A stretch of 32,905 nucleotides of DNA from Cytophagales bacterium (GTDB lineage Bacteria; Bacteroidota; Bacteroidia; Cytophagales; Cyclobacteriaceae). The position numbers and the translations under genes are program-made. The notes under the pieces were generated by a model. That model ran no database searches. It was not told where the DNA came from and was given only the letters and a program-made list of their open reading frames with translations. Positions 23,901 through 32,352 of the stretch are shown one piece after another. Numbering within the stretch: the first letter of the stretch is position 1; each line of letters starts with the position of its first letter. The stretch is taken from positions 1 to 32,905 of the forward strand of contig DAHVFH010000177.1 of assembly GCA_027317105.1 (NCBI GenBank), in the 5' to 3' direction.

Positions 23901-26900
23901 AATGTCGGTGGTGGACAATTTAACCGCAGAACCATTTCCGCGCTGCAAGGAGAAAACGTGGCGGTGTATCGAGGCGCAAACGTTGTTGATCTTAATAATG
24001 ACGGCAAATTAGATATTTACTTTCCGAGGTCACCAGGCCCTGATATTGCATTGGTCAATAACGGAGCATGGTCGTTTTCCAAGTTAGCTGTTACCCAAAC
24101 GGCTAGAGGCAGCACCTTCCGGGCTGCTTCTTTCGCTGACTATGATCAAGACGGATTAGCTGATTTTTTTGTTGGCGATTCTGATCCGACCACTTCATAC
24201 ACAAACCCGGTCACTCCTTTTCTTTTAAAAAATACTACCACCAGCGGTGCGATTTCCTTCAATCAAATTACTTCAGGGGCAATAGTCACCAACACAGCGG
24301 AATCCAGAGATGTTTCCTGGGCAGATTTTAATAATGACGGACTACAGGATTTATTAGTTCTTTCTTATAATGTTAACTCAACGAATCCAACGCCAAATAT
24401 CCCTAACCGTTTATATAAAAATAACGGAGACGGAACCTTTACCCAAGTCACGGGGACAGTCTTTGACAGCGATATATTTTTTGGGGCGCGTACTTCAAGC
24501 TGGGCTGACATCGATAATGATGGCGACCTCGATTTATATATTGGTTCACAAAGTGTTTCTCAACCGGATCGTTTATACCAAAACAACGGAAATGGAACAT
24601 TCACCAGTCTGACGACAAGCCCTGTTGCTGAAACAGGAACAGCCACCTATGGAAGTTCCTTCGGTGATATTGATAACGATGGCGATTTGGATTTAATTGC
24701 CATTAATTATGGGCAAAGCAACTCAGTTTTTATCAATGGGGGCACGGGTAACTTTACGAAATCATCTACCAATGAACTGCTTACCTACATCAGCCTTTCA
24801 AATATTGGCGGAGCTTTTGTAGACTACGATCAAAACGGTTTTTTGGATATCAGTACGGGCAGAAATGCCAGTGCTATACCTCCCTATCTTTTTCAAAATC
24901 AATTGGCAACCTCCTCGAGCCGAAACTGGATTGAAGTAAAACTTAAGGGGACTGTTTCAAACATGGCAGCGATCGGTGCTCGTATAAAAGTAACCACAAC
25001 TTCCCCTGCTAGAACGCAGATCAGGGAGGTTTCGGCTCGCACAGGATATGGTAGTCAAAACAGCTTGATTCAACATTTTGGTTTGGGGGCCGCCTCTTCA
25101 ATTAGCCAAATACAAATAAAATGGCCTAATGGCGGTACGCAAACATTATCTAACCCTTTGATTAATCAGGTCATCGCAATTACTGAGGATTTTGTAGGAC
25201 CCACATTCGCTAGTCTTATTCCGGCTAGTGGCACTACAAATGCGAACGATAATACTACTCTTACATTTACACTTAATGAGATAGGATCACCTGTTGCTGG
25301 CAAGAATATCAACATTTTTCTATCATCAAATACTTCAACTCCGCTATTCTCAATTCCGGTAACCGCAGGCTCAGTTTCTGGCAACACTTATACATTTAAC
25401 CTATCGCAGAGCTTAAGCTCGGGAACTAATTATTCTGTTTCAATTGATGCAGGGGCATTCACTGATATATACGGAAATCCCTCCCTCGCTAATTCTACAA
25501 GCAATTGGCAATTTAGTACTTCACAAGGCCCAACTTTTAGTAATCTTATCCCAGCAAATGGTGCAACAGGGGTGAGCGCAACTACCACCTTTTCATTTAC
25601 CCTGAATGGAACGGCAATGGCCATAACAGGAAAGAATATTAATGTTTTTCTAACTTCAAATACCTCCACACCATTCTTTTCAATTCCGGTGACAAGTGGC
25701 TCAGTATCCAGCAACACCTATACTTACAACATTCCAAGCAGTCAAGGTTTGGGCTCACTGCTTTCTTATTCCGTTTCCCTTGATGCAGGCGCATTTACCG
25801 ATTCAAATGGAAATCCCTCCTTGGCATTTCCTTTTAGCAACTGGCAATTCACGACTTCTGACACTCAACCACCCGTGATCACATTTACGCCAGTCACCAC
25901 CTTTTCGAAAGCAAACCTGGCAGGTTCAAAATTCACTGTTACAGCGACTGATAATGTTTCAGTCGCATCAGTGGTGATGAGCTATCGCAAAATTACGTTT
26001 ACACAATTTCAAACTTTGGCGGGCGCTGCGGGAAGCGCACCAAATACCTATGACTTTCCTCTTCAGGCTTCTTTTTTTGATGATATGGGGATTGAGTACT
26101 TTTTCACCGCCAAAGACCCTTCCGGAAACAGTGTGCAAAGCCCAATTTCAGGGACTTATACAACCCAACTTACTTTCGATGGAGCGGCTGCTGCCAGCGT
26201 TGGAGTATCAGCGGGCTCGCAAGTAGCTGACTATGTAATTATATCTGTTCCCTTAGATTTAACCTCCACAAATGTTTCTAATATTTTTAGTGGTTTTGGT
26301 GGACCTGACATTACAAGCTGGCGATTGTTGACCTATCAAGATAATCCACAAACATGGTTGCAGTATCCCAGCGATTTTACTGCCGTAACACGGGGTCAAG
26401 GATACTTTGTAATCAGCCGCACCGGCAGGAATTTAACTTTTCAAGGAGCGACCTCTCCTAACTTTAACCAGTCGAACCTGTTTCAATTAAACCTAAAGGC
26501 AGGATACAACCTCATTGGAAATCCTTACACCGTTCCTATTAACTGGGATGATTCAAAGGTAACAGGTGTAAATTCCATAAAGGTATTTCAAAGTGGCAAT
26601 TACGCTGACGGAAATACAATCATACCTTATGGTGGGGGATTTGTATTTGCTCAGAATGCAGTAACGGTTCCTGTGAAAATGCAAATCAATCCGGGATCGG
26701 CTAAGAAAAAGGATCCAACGAACACGAGTGCACGCGATGCCGCCAAATGGATCGTTCCGATTCACATGGTTCAAGGAGACCGTCAGTTTAATTTTGGTGG
26801 TGTAGGCATGGCGGCTAGCGCGAGTTATTCGTATGATGAGTTTGATGACTTTGCTCCCCCCTCACCTTTTGGATTATTTGAAACGGACTTTCCCCATCCC

Positions 26901-27455
26901 GAACATTTTATGAAGAATTTCTCAAAGGATGTTGTCCCAATTTCGGCTGGTTATAATTGGAAATTCGATGTGAATTCTGAACTGGAAGGAGAGGTTAGTC
27001 TTACTTGGGATAATTCTTCTGTTGATGCGGATCTCTATCTTTTTGATGTCGGCCTGCAACACCCGATTAACATGAGAACACAAAGTTCCTACGTAATAAA
27101 CCCAAAGGCTTCGAGAAATTTCATCATCTATTATGGAACAGATGTTCAAGATAAATTGAAGCCACAAATGATTTTCTTAGGCCAGGCTTATCCAAATCCA
27201 TTTTCTGGTGCTATTACCATTCCCTTTAATTTGCCTGAAGGCATTGCTGCCTTTCATGTTAAAATTGATGTGTACGACATCATGGGAAACCTCATTTCGA
27301 CAATCGTAAACAAACAATTACTGTCTGGATTTTATACTGGAATATGGGACGCAACGATCTCTAATGCAAGCAATGGCTTGTATATCTACCGAGTGCAAGT
27401 TGAAGGTAATGGTATGCAACAGACATTGAGCGGAAAATTGATTTTAAATAAATGA
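20916..27455 (+). CDS. Giant T9SS-secreted protein: Asp-box propeller, FN3, VCBS repeats, UnbV/ASPIC, Big_5
   Basis: A 2179-residue cell-surface or extracellular protein. After a signal peptide, residues about 20-620 have Asp-box repeats (STDGGLSW ~104, STDNGATF ~147, SSDGGNTW ~323, SIDDGNTW ~365, SVDGGSTW ~531, TTNSGSSW ~572), a BNR/sortilin-like propeller. FN3-like domains lie at about 623-720 and 851-945. Seven FG-GAP/VCBS repeats at about 960-1320 carry calcium-binding loops (DLDGDGDED, DIDNDGDLD). A UnbV/ASPIC domain lies at about 1338-1410. Two near-duplicate Big_5-like domains lie at about 1429-1535 and 1539-1648. The C-terminal T9SS sorting domain lies at about 2086-2179 (AYPNPFSGAITIPF...GNLISTI...GLYIYRVQVEG). 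Probably an adhesin or binding protein; no catalytic motif is seen. The caspase gene follows after 4 bases. Confidence 0.9.
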   Translation: MKILLLSSLFFIPLLSTSQTNWAWNSKNGPYGATVNSIAITSGGTYFVATNSGVFSSLDGSITWAKANVTSNTAGFSGIAVASNGTIYALQNYVYPGNYGLYSSTDGGLSWSLLSSTGLPSNNSKIKVAPKGYIYVSYNYSNQVYRSTDNGATFSALPVTFSSNISDMAVDGNNKFIVATQSNGVQVSTTDGITFSPIGSGMSGSANIYSLAIDGSNNLYALASDAPYRSTTSGASWLSIKGAIVDASFNGLLNTDTSGNLYVINFSSTKLYSSSNAASASPPTWTTGVNYNAANTNYINCAFFKNSTAALLGRSGTGVDLSSDGGNTWGVSSSGMKGLSNPAIARTSSGRLFCAAGMNGYFLSIDDGNTWNLIISGNANTNINGFRTLNDGSILAYGSNGAIRTVNEGTSWTIQNSTTNLYNVSTSDGINLYYPNGTDVSVSANQGVAWTAKGLTGIGTNYIQTITPDNGGNLYLKVQNSSSGQLEIWKVNNGGTVASKLSTFSGGYVYDIKTIGATVYVVAGATISKSVDGGSTWSSINPPSGISYILKIFLYDDSNIVIQTNTGVFSTTNSGSSWQSKPLNDVPSATISDLFFAPDQSVYAATNNSVIQKSSTPVILPAAPTGLALTAKYVETVDLIFTDNAANETAYLLEASIGNNTSYQQVGSYAGPFNGPQGIVALNDINSAVTADSVILYYFRVRALNAAGYSAYSNEVSGTSFKNCTSTVPDNRSWTAVATADPGSSASGAGPFTNATVIIQKIANSKNNFTVSQYSMGVTPTSVHSATSTAIFIETCGQTYFTYDNTTYQDAANGNGTWDGSTLTLKWQADPNQFSLFQGTTTLTLNATDPVPASPTLSSYVFSSSSLLLIWNSVPFATQYIIERSTTSGTFSGGPLAMVSYPAIQFYDNGLTPGITYYYRITAKNAFGSSAPSAQTSIAVPSSTLFAPVQNNMALNTDSQQGVSWADLDGDGDEDYISPSFTNSAGQNSVPVFYENVGGGQFNRRTISALQGENVAVYRGANVVDLNNDGKLDIYFPRSPGPDIALVNNGAWSFSKLAVTQTARGSTFRAASFADYDQDGLADFFVGDSDPTTSYTNPVTPFLLKNTTTSGAISFNQITSGAIVTNTAESRDVSWADFNNDGLQDLLVLSYNVNSTNPTPNIPNRLYKNNGDGTFTQVTGTVFDSDIFFGARTSSWADIDNDGDLDLYIGSQSVSQPDRLYQNNGNGTFTSLTTSPVAETGTATYGSSFGDIDNDGDLDLIAINYGQSNSVFINGGTGNFTKSSTNELLTYISLSNIGGAFVDYDQNGFLDISTGRNASAIPPYLFQNQLATSSSRNWIEVKLKGTVSNMAAIGARIKVTTTSPARTQIREVSARTGYGSQNSLIQHFGLGAASSISQIQIKWPNGGTQTLSNPLINQVIAITEDFVGPTFASLIPASGTTNANDNTTLTFTLNEIGSPVAGKNINIFLSSNTSTPLFSIPVTAGSVSGNTYTFNLSQSLSSGTNYSVSIDAGAFTDIYGNPSLANSTSNWQFSTSQGPTFSNLIPANGATGVSATTTFSFTLNGTAMAITGKNINVFLTSNTSTPFFSIPVTSGSVSSNTYTYNIPSSQGLGSLLSYSVSLDAGAFTDSNGNPSLAFPFSNWQFTTSDTQPPVITFTPVTTFSKANLAGSKFTVTATDNVSVASVVMSYRKITFTQFQTLAGAAGSAPNTYDFPLQASFFDDMGIEYFFTAKDPSGNSVQSPISGTYTTQLTFDGAAAASVGVSAGSQVADYVIISVPLDLTSTNVSNIFSGFGGPDITSWRLLTYQDNPQTWLQYPSDFTAVTRGQGYFVISRTGRNLTFQGATSPNFNQSNLFQLNLKAGYNLIGNPYTVPINWDDSKVTGVNSIKVFQSGNYADGNTIIPYGGGFVFAQNAVTVPVKMQINPGSAKKKDPTNTSARDAAKWIVPIHMVQGDRQFNFGGVGMAASASYSYDEFDDFAPPSPFGLFETDFPHPEHFMKNFSKDVVPISAGYNWKFDVNSELEGEVSLTWDNSSVDADLYLFDVGLQHPINMRTQSSYVINPKASRNFIIYYGTDVQDKLKPQMIFLGQAYPNPFSGAITIPFNLPEGIAAFHVKIDVYDIMGNLISTIVNKQLLSGFYTGIWDATISNASNGLYIYRVQVEGNGMQQTLSGKLILNK

Positions 27456-27459
27456 CATT

Positions 27460-28653
27460 ATGAAAAATAAATTCAACAAACTTTTGGTTTTGTTAATCAT
27501 GCCACTTTGTTTATTGGGACAAAACGTATCAACACGCACCAACGAATTTCAGGTTGACCTCAGCGACCCTAAAAAGGTTGTCAATACGGTCATACCGGTG
27601 ATCAACTGGATCAGCCCGACTGCAGAGAGTAATTACGCAGGAGAGACGAGGTACAAAATCAAATTTGAAATTGAATCTTCCACGCCTTTGAAGAAAATTA
27701 CTATTACGATAAAGGAAAATGCCGAATCTACTTCGCGTGGTATGCTCACTATTGAGCCGACCACAGAAGAGGAAAGGCACAAAAATGTAATCGAAAAGAA
27801 TTTAACACTCATGGACGGTAATAATCTTATCGAGATTGTTGCCGAGAATGAGGACGGAGTAAAAACAGTAAGCCAACGGACAGTGCGTGTTGGCACCACC
27901 GCCATGGCGGATGCCAGTAAATTAGATCGCACTGATTATGCTGTGATTTTTACAACCAACGATTATGACTTTTGGCCTGATCTGATCAATCCGGTAAACG
28001 ATGGGCGGATGATTGCAGAGGAATTGAAAAAAAATTATGGATATAAAGTCGAAGTAGTGGAGGGAGGGTCTCAATCGGATATACTGAAAAAACTTCGCGA
28101 GTATGCTGAAAAGAAATATAAACCCTTGGATCAATTGTTCATTTTTTTTGCCGGCCATGGTCAGTTTGATGAGACCTTCGGAGAAGGCTTTGTCGTGACC
28201 AAAGAATCGCAACTTCATGATGAAGCGAAGACCACCTACCTCTCCCACAATCGACTTCGTTCGATCATCAACAACATTCCTAGCGAGCACATTTTACTGG
28301 CCATGGACGTTTGCTTCGGAGGCACGTTTGATCAGGCTATTGCCCACAGAGGTTTGGATGAGGAAGTTTACAAGGAGGCTTCGCAAGCGGAGATGGTAAC
28401 CAGAAAACTTTCTTATAAAACAAGGCGATACATCACTTCTGGGGGTAAAGAATATGTGCCCGATGGCCGAGCTGGCATGAACTCACCTTTCGCTCGGAAG
28501 ATCCTTGAGGCGTTGAGAAGTAGGGGAGGAAAAGATGGAATACTTTCCTTAGGAGAAATCAATACGTATGTAGAATCCCTAAAACCTCAACCGAGGGCAG
28601 GTGAATTTGGTGACAATGCACCGGGTAGTGATTTTATTTTTGTTATAAAATGA
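27460..28653 (+). CDS. Secreted caspase-fold (peptidase C14) protease
   Basis: A 397-residue predicted cysteine protease. The signal peptide (LLVLLIMPLCLLGQ) exports it. Residues about 45-145 are an Ig-like beta domain (PVINWISPTAESNY...DGNNLIEIVAENEDGVKTVSQRTVRV). Residues about 155-397 are the caspase (C14) fold: YAVIFTTNDYD, His233 in FFAGHGQ, Cys285 in MDVCFGGTFD, then TSGGKEYVPDG and SPFARKILEAL. The catalytic dyad is present with normal spacing (52 residues). It begins 4 bases after the giant T9SS cargo and is followed by a terminator, so it closes that operon. Bacterial orthocaspases of this type usually cut after Arg or Lys. Its target is unknown, and the neighbouring surface protein is a candidate only by linkage. 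Confidence 0.88.
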   Translation: MKNKFNKLLVLLIMPLCLLGQNVSTRTNEFQVDLSDPKKVVNTVIPVINWISPTAESNYAGETRYKIKFEIESSTPLKKITITIKENAESTSRGMLTIEPTTEEERHKNVIEKNLTLMDGNNLIEIVAENEDGVKTVSQRTVRVGTTAMADASKLDRTDYAVIFTTNDYDFWPDLINPVNDGRMIAEELKKNYGYKVEVVEGGSQSDILKKLREYAEKKYKPLDQLFIFFAGHGQFDETFGEGFVVTKESQLHDEAKTTYLSHNRLRSIINNIPSEHILLAMDVCFGGTFDQAIAHRGLDEEVYKEASQAEMVTRKLSYKTRRYITSGGKEYVPDGRAGMNSPFARKILEALRSRGGKDGILSLGEINTYVESLKPQPRAGEFGDNAPGSDFIFVIK

Positions 28654-28686
28654 AATAGGAATCATATCATGCCTTACAGGTCATTG

Positions 28687-28717
28687 AGCTGCTTAATACA
28701 TTAAGCGGCTTTTTTTT
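28687..28717 (+). terminator. Intrinsic terminator after the caspase gene
   Basis: AGCTGCTTAAT, loop AC, ATTAAGCGGCT, followed by TTTTTTT. The stem is 11 base pairs with one G-T pair, and the T-run is on the plus strand. It closes the 20151-28653 transcription unit and separates it from the sensor gene at 28801. Confidence 0.9.
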
Positions 28718-28800
28718 CAAAATTGACGACCTTAACACATTTTGCATTTCCTTTATTTGCACCTTTTTAACTCTTACTTTTGATGGATTATTTCTTATTC

Positions 28801-31371
28801 ATGAATAAGTTTCTGAATGTTATTTTATTTTCGTTGTCATCAGTCATCGCTTACGCTCAACAAGGCGATTATTTCCTTTCTCAATATGCGCCTTCGGAAG
28901 AACGCATTGACTATTTCAACTTTGGAATGGCCCAAGACCCAAAGGGCATCATTTACTTCGCGAGTAAGGGTGGAGTGATTGAATTTGACGGGCGTAATTG
29001 GGATTTAATCGCTACACCCGGCCCTGCATTTTCAATTACCAGCCTTGGCGATGAAGTTTTTGTTGGGTGCCATCACGGATTTGGTAAACTTATTATAGGA
29101 CAAGAGAATTCAAGGATATACCAGTCGCTATCACAGAATCAAACTGATGCAGAGGAGATATTTTCTTGCCTTTCTTCCAAGGATAAAATTTTATTTGCCA
29201 ATGCCCATTCGGTTTTTGTGCTAGCTCCTGGTTCAGGAAAGGTTGATAAAATCAATGCAAAAGGAGAGGTAACATTTACGGGCTTGCTAGCGATTACCGG
29301 CAATACGTATGTAAAATCAAATTCGGGATTATTAAAAATAGAAAATGGTAAACTTGTAGCCGCCACTTTTCCTTGGGCCGACAACCTCGATGTAGAATTT
29401 TCAGCTTCGTTAACTTCTCCCAACCTTACCTTTATCGGTTGCGCGGGAGGTCGATTTTTTTTGGCATCCACTTCCGGACTTCGCGAGATCAATGTAGCGG
29501 ATCACGACATAATCCTTCACAACGGCCCTATTTCTGCGGCTTGGGTTAGCGAGGATTTAGTAGCTATTGGAACTTTACGCGGTGGAGTTATTTTTATTAA
29601 TCCTCAAACCGGAGTCACACAGGAAATCACCAACTTTTATAAAGGCTTGCCCGACAATGAAGTCTTCTCCTTGTTGGTAGATCGCAACAGCGGGTTATGG
29701 GTAGCCCATGACTATGGCTTTACCCGGATTGCACCTTTTTTGCCTTTTAAATCATTCAGTCACTATTCAGGTTTGGAAGGAAATCTTTTGTGTGCCAAAA
29801 CTTTCAATGAGAAAATTTATGTAGGCACTACCATCGGATTGTTTAGCTTAGAAAGACGAGAAATAACTGAAAATGTACCTTCTTTTCAAGAAACACTTTC
29901 AGAAAAGGGTGAAGAGAAGACCAAGAAAGGAGTATTTTCATTTTTGAAAAGAGATAAAAAGGAACCTGCCAATTCTACCAATAGATCCATAAAGCGGTTA
30001 TTTAAATTTGTTGACTATGAATATAAAAGAGTGGAGGGGATTGAAGGCAAGGTTACCCAGCTACTTGAATCAGATGAGGAACTTCTTGCTGCTGGAATAT
30101 TCGGATTGTATTCGGTTAAAGATGGAAAAGCTATCGAGATTATGCAGACCCCAGTGCGATCTGTGTTTCAATCCAAAGCCTTAGGTCAACTTTTAGCGAG
30201 TACGATGGAAGATGAGATAAAATCGTATGCCAAAGGATTAAAAGGATGGCAAGAGTCGCATCTCTTGGATACACTGAATGAATACGTAAGCTATATTTTT
30301 GAAGATAAGCTAGAGAATATCTGGCTTTGTGGAAGAACAAATATTATTAAAGTAGAGACGGTTGATGGAAAAATTTCAGCGGTTGAAAATGTGCCTTATG
30401 TTAATCCCTCCCTTGATGAAAGCGTTGGCCTTGCGTACGGAAGCGAAGTGTACATTGCCACAGGAGGGAATTTCAACCGTTATTCGATCCGCGATAGCAT
30501 CTTCAAAAAATATGACTCCTTGCCTGGCCCAAAAAAATACTTTGCCTCAGCAGGCTACTTTTGGTTTCATGATGGTCACCACTGGCGCACCGTAGATCCA
30601 CGTATTCAGGCTACGCTTAAACTTGAATGGTTGAGTTTATTTCCAAATATCCGTTTCGTTGCCCCGGCTGGAAATGAAAGCCTATGGATTATTACTGCCA
30701 GCAATGAACTTTATAAATTCTCCGGCGGCAAAGCGCCAACGAATCAAAATAGTTACCCTCTTTTTTTACGCACGGTTCGCAGTCAGCAAAATAGATTTTC
30801 CACCACGCGATCAATTAAGGTTAGTCAATCGGAAAACACATTGTCTTTCGAATTTATTCAACCAGATTACCTTGGTATGCGTGCTGTGGAATACCGTTAC
30901 CGCGTAAAAGGTTTAAGCGATGACTGGACTATTTGGGCTTCTGCCAATAATATTGTTAATTTTTCATACCTCCCAACGGGCAATTACAAAGTAGATGTAC
31001 AGACGCGCGATTTGGCCGGAAAAGTTACCAATGCAGACCAAGTTAAATTCGAAGTGGAGCCGCCTTACTGGCAGCAGTCGTGGTTTTATTTACTTGAGGT
31101 TATCTTCTTTGGTTCCATGGTGTATTTGTCGATGAGCCTTAGTTCTGGGAACAAAAAATACCGTATACTGAGTCAACTCCTTTCTTTGCTTACCGTGATC
31201 ATGCTGATCCAACTGGCTCAAACCATTGTGGCGTCTCAGCTATCCATAAAGGCTTCGCCAGTGACTGAGTTTTTTATTCAAGTTGGCATTGCCTTGCTTG
31301 TGTTGCCAATGGAGAATTATTTGAGAAAGTTTATGTTTAGGAAGGGACAACCCAGTAATCCTACAAAATAG
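28801..31371 (+). CDS. Propeller plus Y_Y_Y sensor protein with three C-terminal membrane segments and no output domain
   Basis: An 856-residue membrane protein. A signal peptide (MNKFLNVILFSLSSVIAYAQ) is followed by a two-part Reg_prop-like beta-propeller over about residues 20-670 (e.g. FGMAQDPKGIIYFASKGGVI, GLPDNEVFSLLVDRNSGLWV). A Lys/Glu-rich linker at about 365-400 interrupts it. A Y_Y_Y domain lies at about 674-755 (LSFEFIQPDYLGMRAVEYRY, LPTGNYKVDVQTRD). The PPYWQQSWFYL junction then leads into three hydrophobic segments at about 759-840. The protein ends soon after. Hybrid two-component and GGDEF relatives continue with a kinase or other output; none is here. The ATG at 28801 fits the signal peptide and a -7-like TACTTTTG at 28775-28782; starts at 28780 and 28783 only add six or seven residues. 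The gene is convergent with the next one. Confidence 0.82.
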   Translation: MNKFLNVILFSLSSVIAYAQQGDYFLSQYAPSEERIDYFNFGMAQDPKGIIYFASKGGVIEFDGRNWDLIATPGPAFSITSLGDEVFVGCHHGFGKLIIGQENSRIYQSLSQNQTDAEEIFSCLSSKDKILFANAHSVFVLAPGSGKVDKINAKGEVTFTGLLAITGNTYVKSNSGLLKIENGKLVAATFPWADNLDVEFSASLTSPNLTFIGCAGGRFFLASTSGLREINVADHDIILHNGPISAAWVSEDLVAIGTLRGGVIFINPQTGVTQEITNFYKGLPDNEVFSLLVDRNSGLWVAHDYGFTRIAPFLPFKSFSHYSGLEGNLLCAKTFNEKIYVGTTIGLFSLERREITENVPSFQETLSEKGEEKTKKGVFSFLKRDKKEPANSTNRSIKRLFKFVDYEYKRVEGIEGKVTQLLESDEELLAAGIFGLYSVKDGKAIEIMQTPVRSVFQSKALGQLLASTMEDEIKSYAKGLKGWQESHLLDTLNEYVSYIFEDKLENIWLCGRTNIIKVETVDGKISAVENVPYVNPSLDESVGLAYGSEVYIATGGNFNRYSIRDSIFKKYDSLPGPKKYFASAGYFWFHDGHHWRTVDPRIQATLKLEWLSLFPNIRFVAPAGNESLWIITASNELYKFSGGKAPTNQNSYPLFLRTVRSQQNRFSTTRSIKVSQSENTLSFEFIQPDYLGMRAVEYRYRVKGLSDDWTIWASANNIVNFSYLPTGNYKVDVQTRDLAGKVTNADQVKFEVEPPYWQQSWFYLLEVIFFGSMVYLSMSLSSGNKKYRILSQLLSLLTVIMLIQLAQTIVASQLSIKASPVTEFFIQVGIALLVLPMENYLRKFMFRKGQPSNPTK

Positions 31372-31388
31372 ATAAGATAGACTTATCT
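31370..31388. terminator. Weak AT-rich hairpin between convergent genes
   Basis: AGATAAG, loop ATAGA, CTTATCT, followed by TT on the plus strand. The seven-base-pair stem begins inside the stop codon of the sensor gene and ends before the stop of the isomerase-like gene at 31392. A terminator role is likely from position, but the stem is AT-rich and weak. Confidence 0.4.
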
Positions 31389-31391
31389 TTC

Positions 31392-32255
31392 CTAAACATC
31401 ACAAATTGTTACGCCTTGTTTTAAGGAAGCAAGATGATCTCTCCGTGATGGAATAAATTCCTGTGCCACGTAACCTTTGAAACCAGCTCTTACAATGGCC
31501 TGCATGATGGCAGGGTAATACAATTCCTGAGTTTCGTCAATTTCATGACGCCCGGGAACTCCACCGGTATGGAAATGAGAAAGGTAGTTGATGTGTTTGT
31601 TGATGGTAGCAATTACATCACCCTCCATAATCTGCATGTGATAAATATCGTAAAGGAGTTTGAAGTTGGGTGAACCGAGTTTTTCACAAAGTTTTACGCC
31701 CCATTCGGTATGATCGCACTGATAATCTTTGTGATCAACTTTACTGTTGAGCAGTTCCATACTAACCGTGATGTTATATTTTGCAGCCACTTTCAAAACA
31801 GGGTCTAGCCCTTTAGCGCAATTTTCAAGTCCTTGTTCTGAAGAAAGCCCTTTAGCATTTCCACTAAAGCAAATCACGTTTTTTAGCCCTGCATCGGCAG
31901 CCTTCGGTATGTTGGTGGTGTAATCATGAATCAATTTTTCGTGAAGCGATAAATCATTGAATCCTTTCGTCAACCCTAAATCACTGGCGTACGCCATTGC
32001 ACAGGTTAGTCCGTATTTGGTGGCGGTCGCCCACTGTGCGGGATTCAATAAATCAATCGACTTGATCCCCATTTCTTTTGAGGCTTCACAAAGTTTTTCT
32101 AACGGCATATCACCATAACACCATTGACAGACGCTATGGTTGATATCTCCTTTAAGGGCGGAAGGTAGTGCGTTCATTGACTTTGCTAACTGAGGCAACC
32201 CAACTGATCCTAGTGCGGTGGTAGCCATTGCTTTAAGGGCTTGCTTTCTATTCAT
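31392..32255 (-). CDS. Hydroxypyruvate isomerase-like TIM-barrel protein (sugar phosphate isomerase/epimerase superfamily)
   Basis: A 287-residue xylose-isomerase-type TIM barrel most like hydroxypyruvate isomerase (hydroxypyruvate to tartronate semialdehyde). Likely metal and catalytic residues in family order are Glu167 (VSMELLNSK), Asp203 (LLYDIYHMQIMEGD), the His227/His229 region (HFHTGGVPGRHEID) and Glu266 (YVAQEF). YDIYHMQ...EGD and VPGRHE are the Hyi signatures. The first about 30 residues (MNRKQALKAMATTALGSVGL) look like an export signal resembling a Tat leader but with a single Arg, common in Bacteroidota members of this superfamily, so it may act in the periplasm. No glyoxylate-pathway gene adjoins. 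The amidohydrolase stop lies about 100 bases downstream of this start on the same strand. The exact substrate is uncertain. Confidence 0.85.
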   Translation of the reverse strand: MNRKQALKAMATTALGSVGLPQLAKSMNALPSALKGDINHSVCQWCYGDMPLEKLCEASKEMGIKSIDLLNPAQWATATKYGLTCAMAYASDLGLTKGFNDLSLHEKLIHDYTTNIPKAADAGLKNVICFSGNAKGLSSEQGLENCAKGLDPVLKVAAKYNITVSMELLNSKVDHKDYQCDHTEWGVKLCEKLGSPNFKLLYDIYHMQIMEGDVIATINKHINYLSHFHTGGVPGRHEIDETQELYYPAIMQAIVRAGFKGYVAQEFIPSRRDHLASLKQGVTICDV

Positions 32256-32352
32256 AACGGTAAAGTACGAAAAGTGAGTTACGAATTATAATTTTCAACC
32301 TTAAAAATCCAAGGACGACAAATTAAATATTTGAATTGGACGATTCTTTTGC

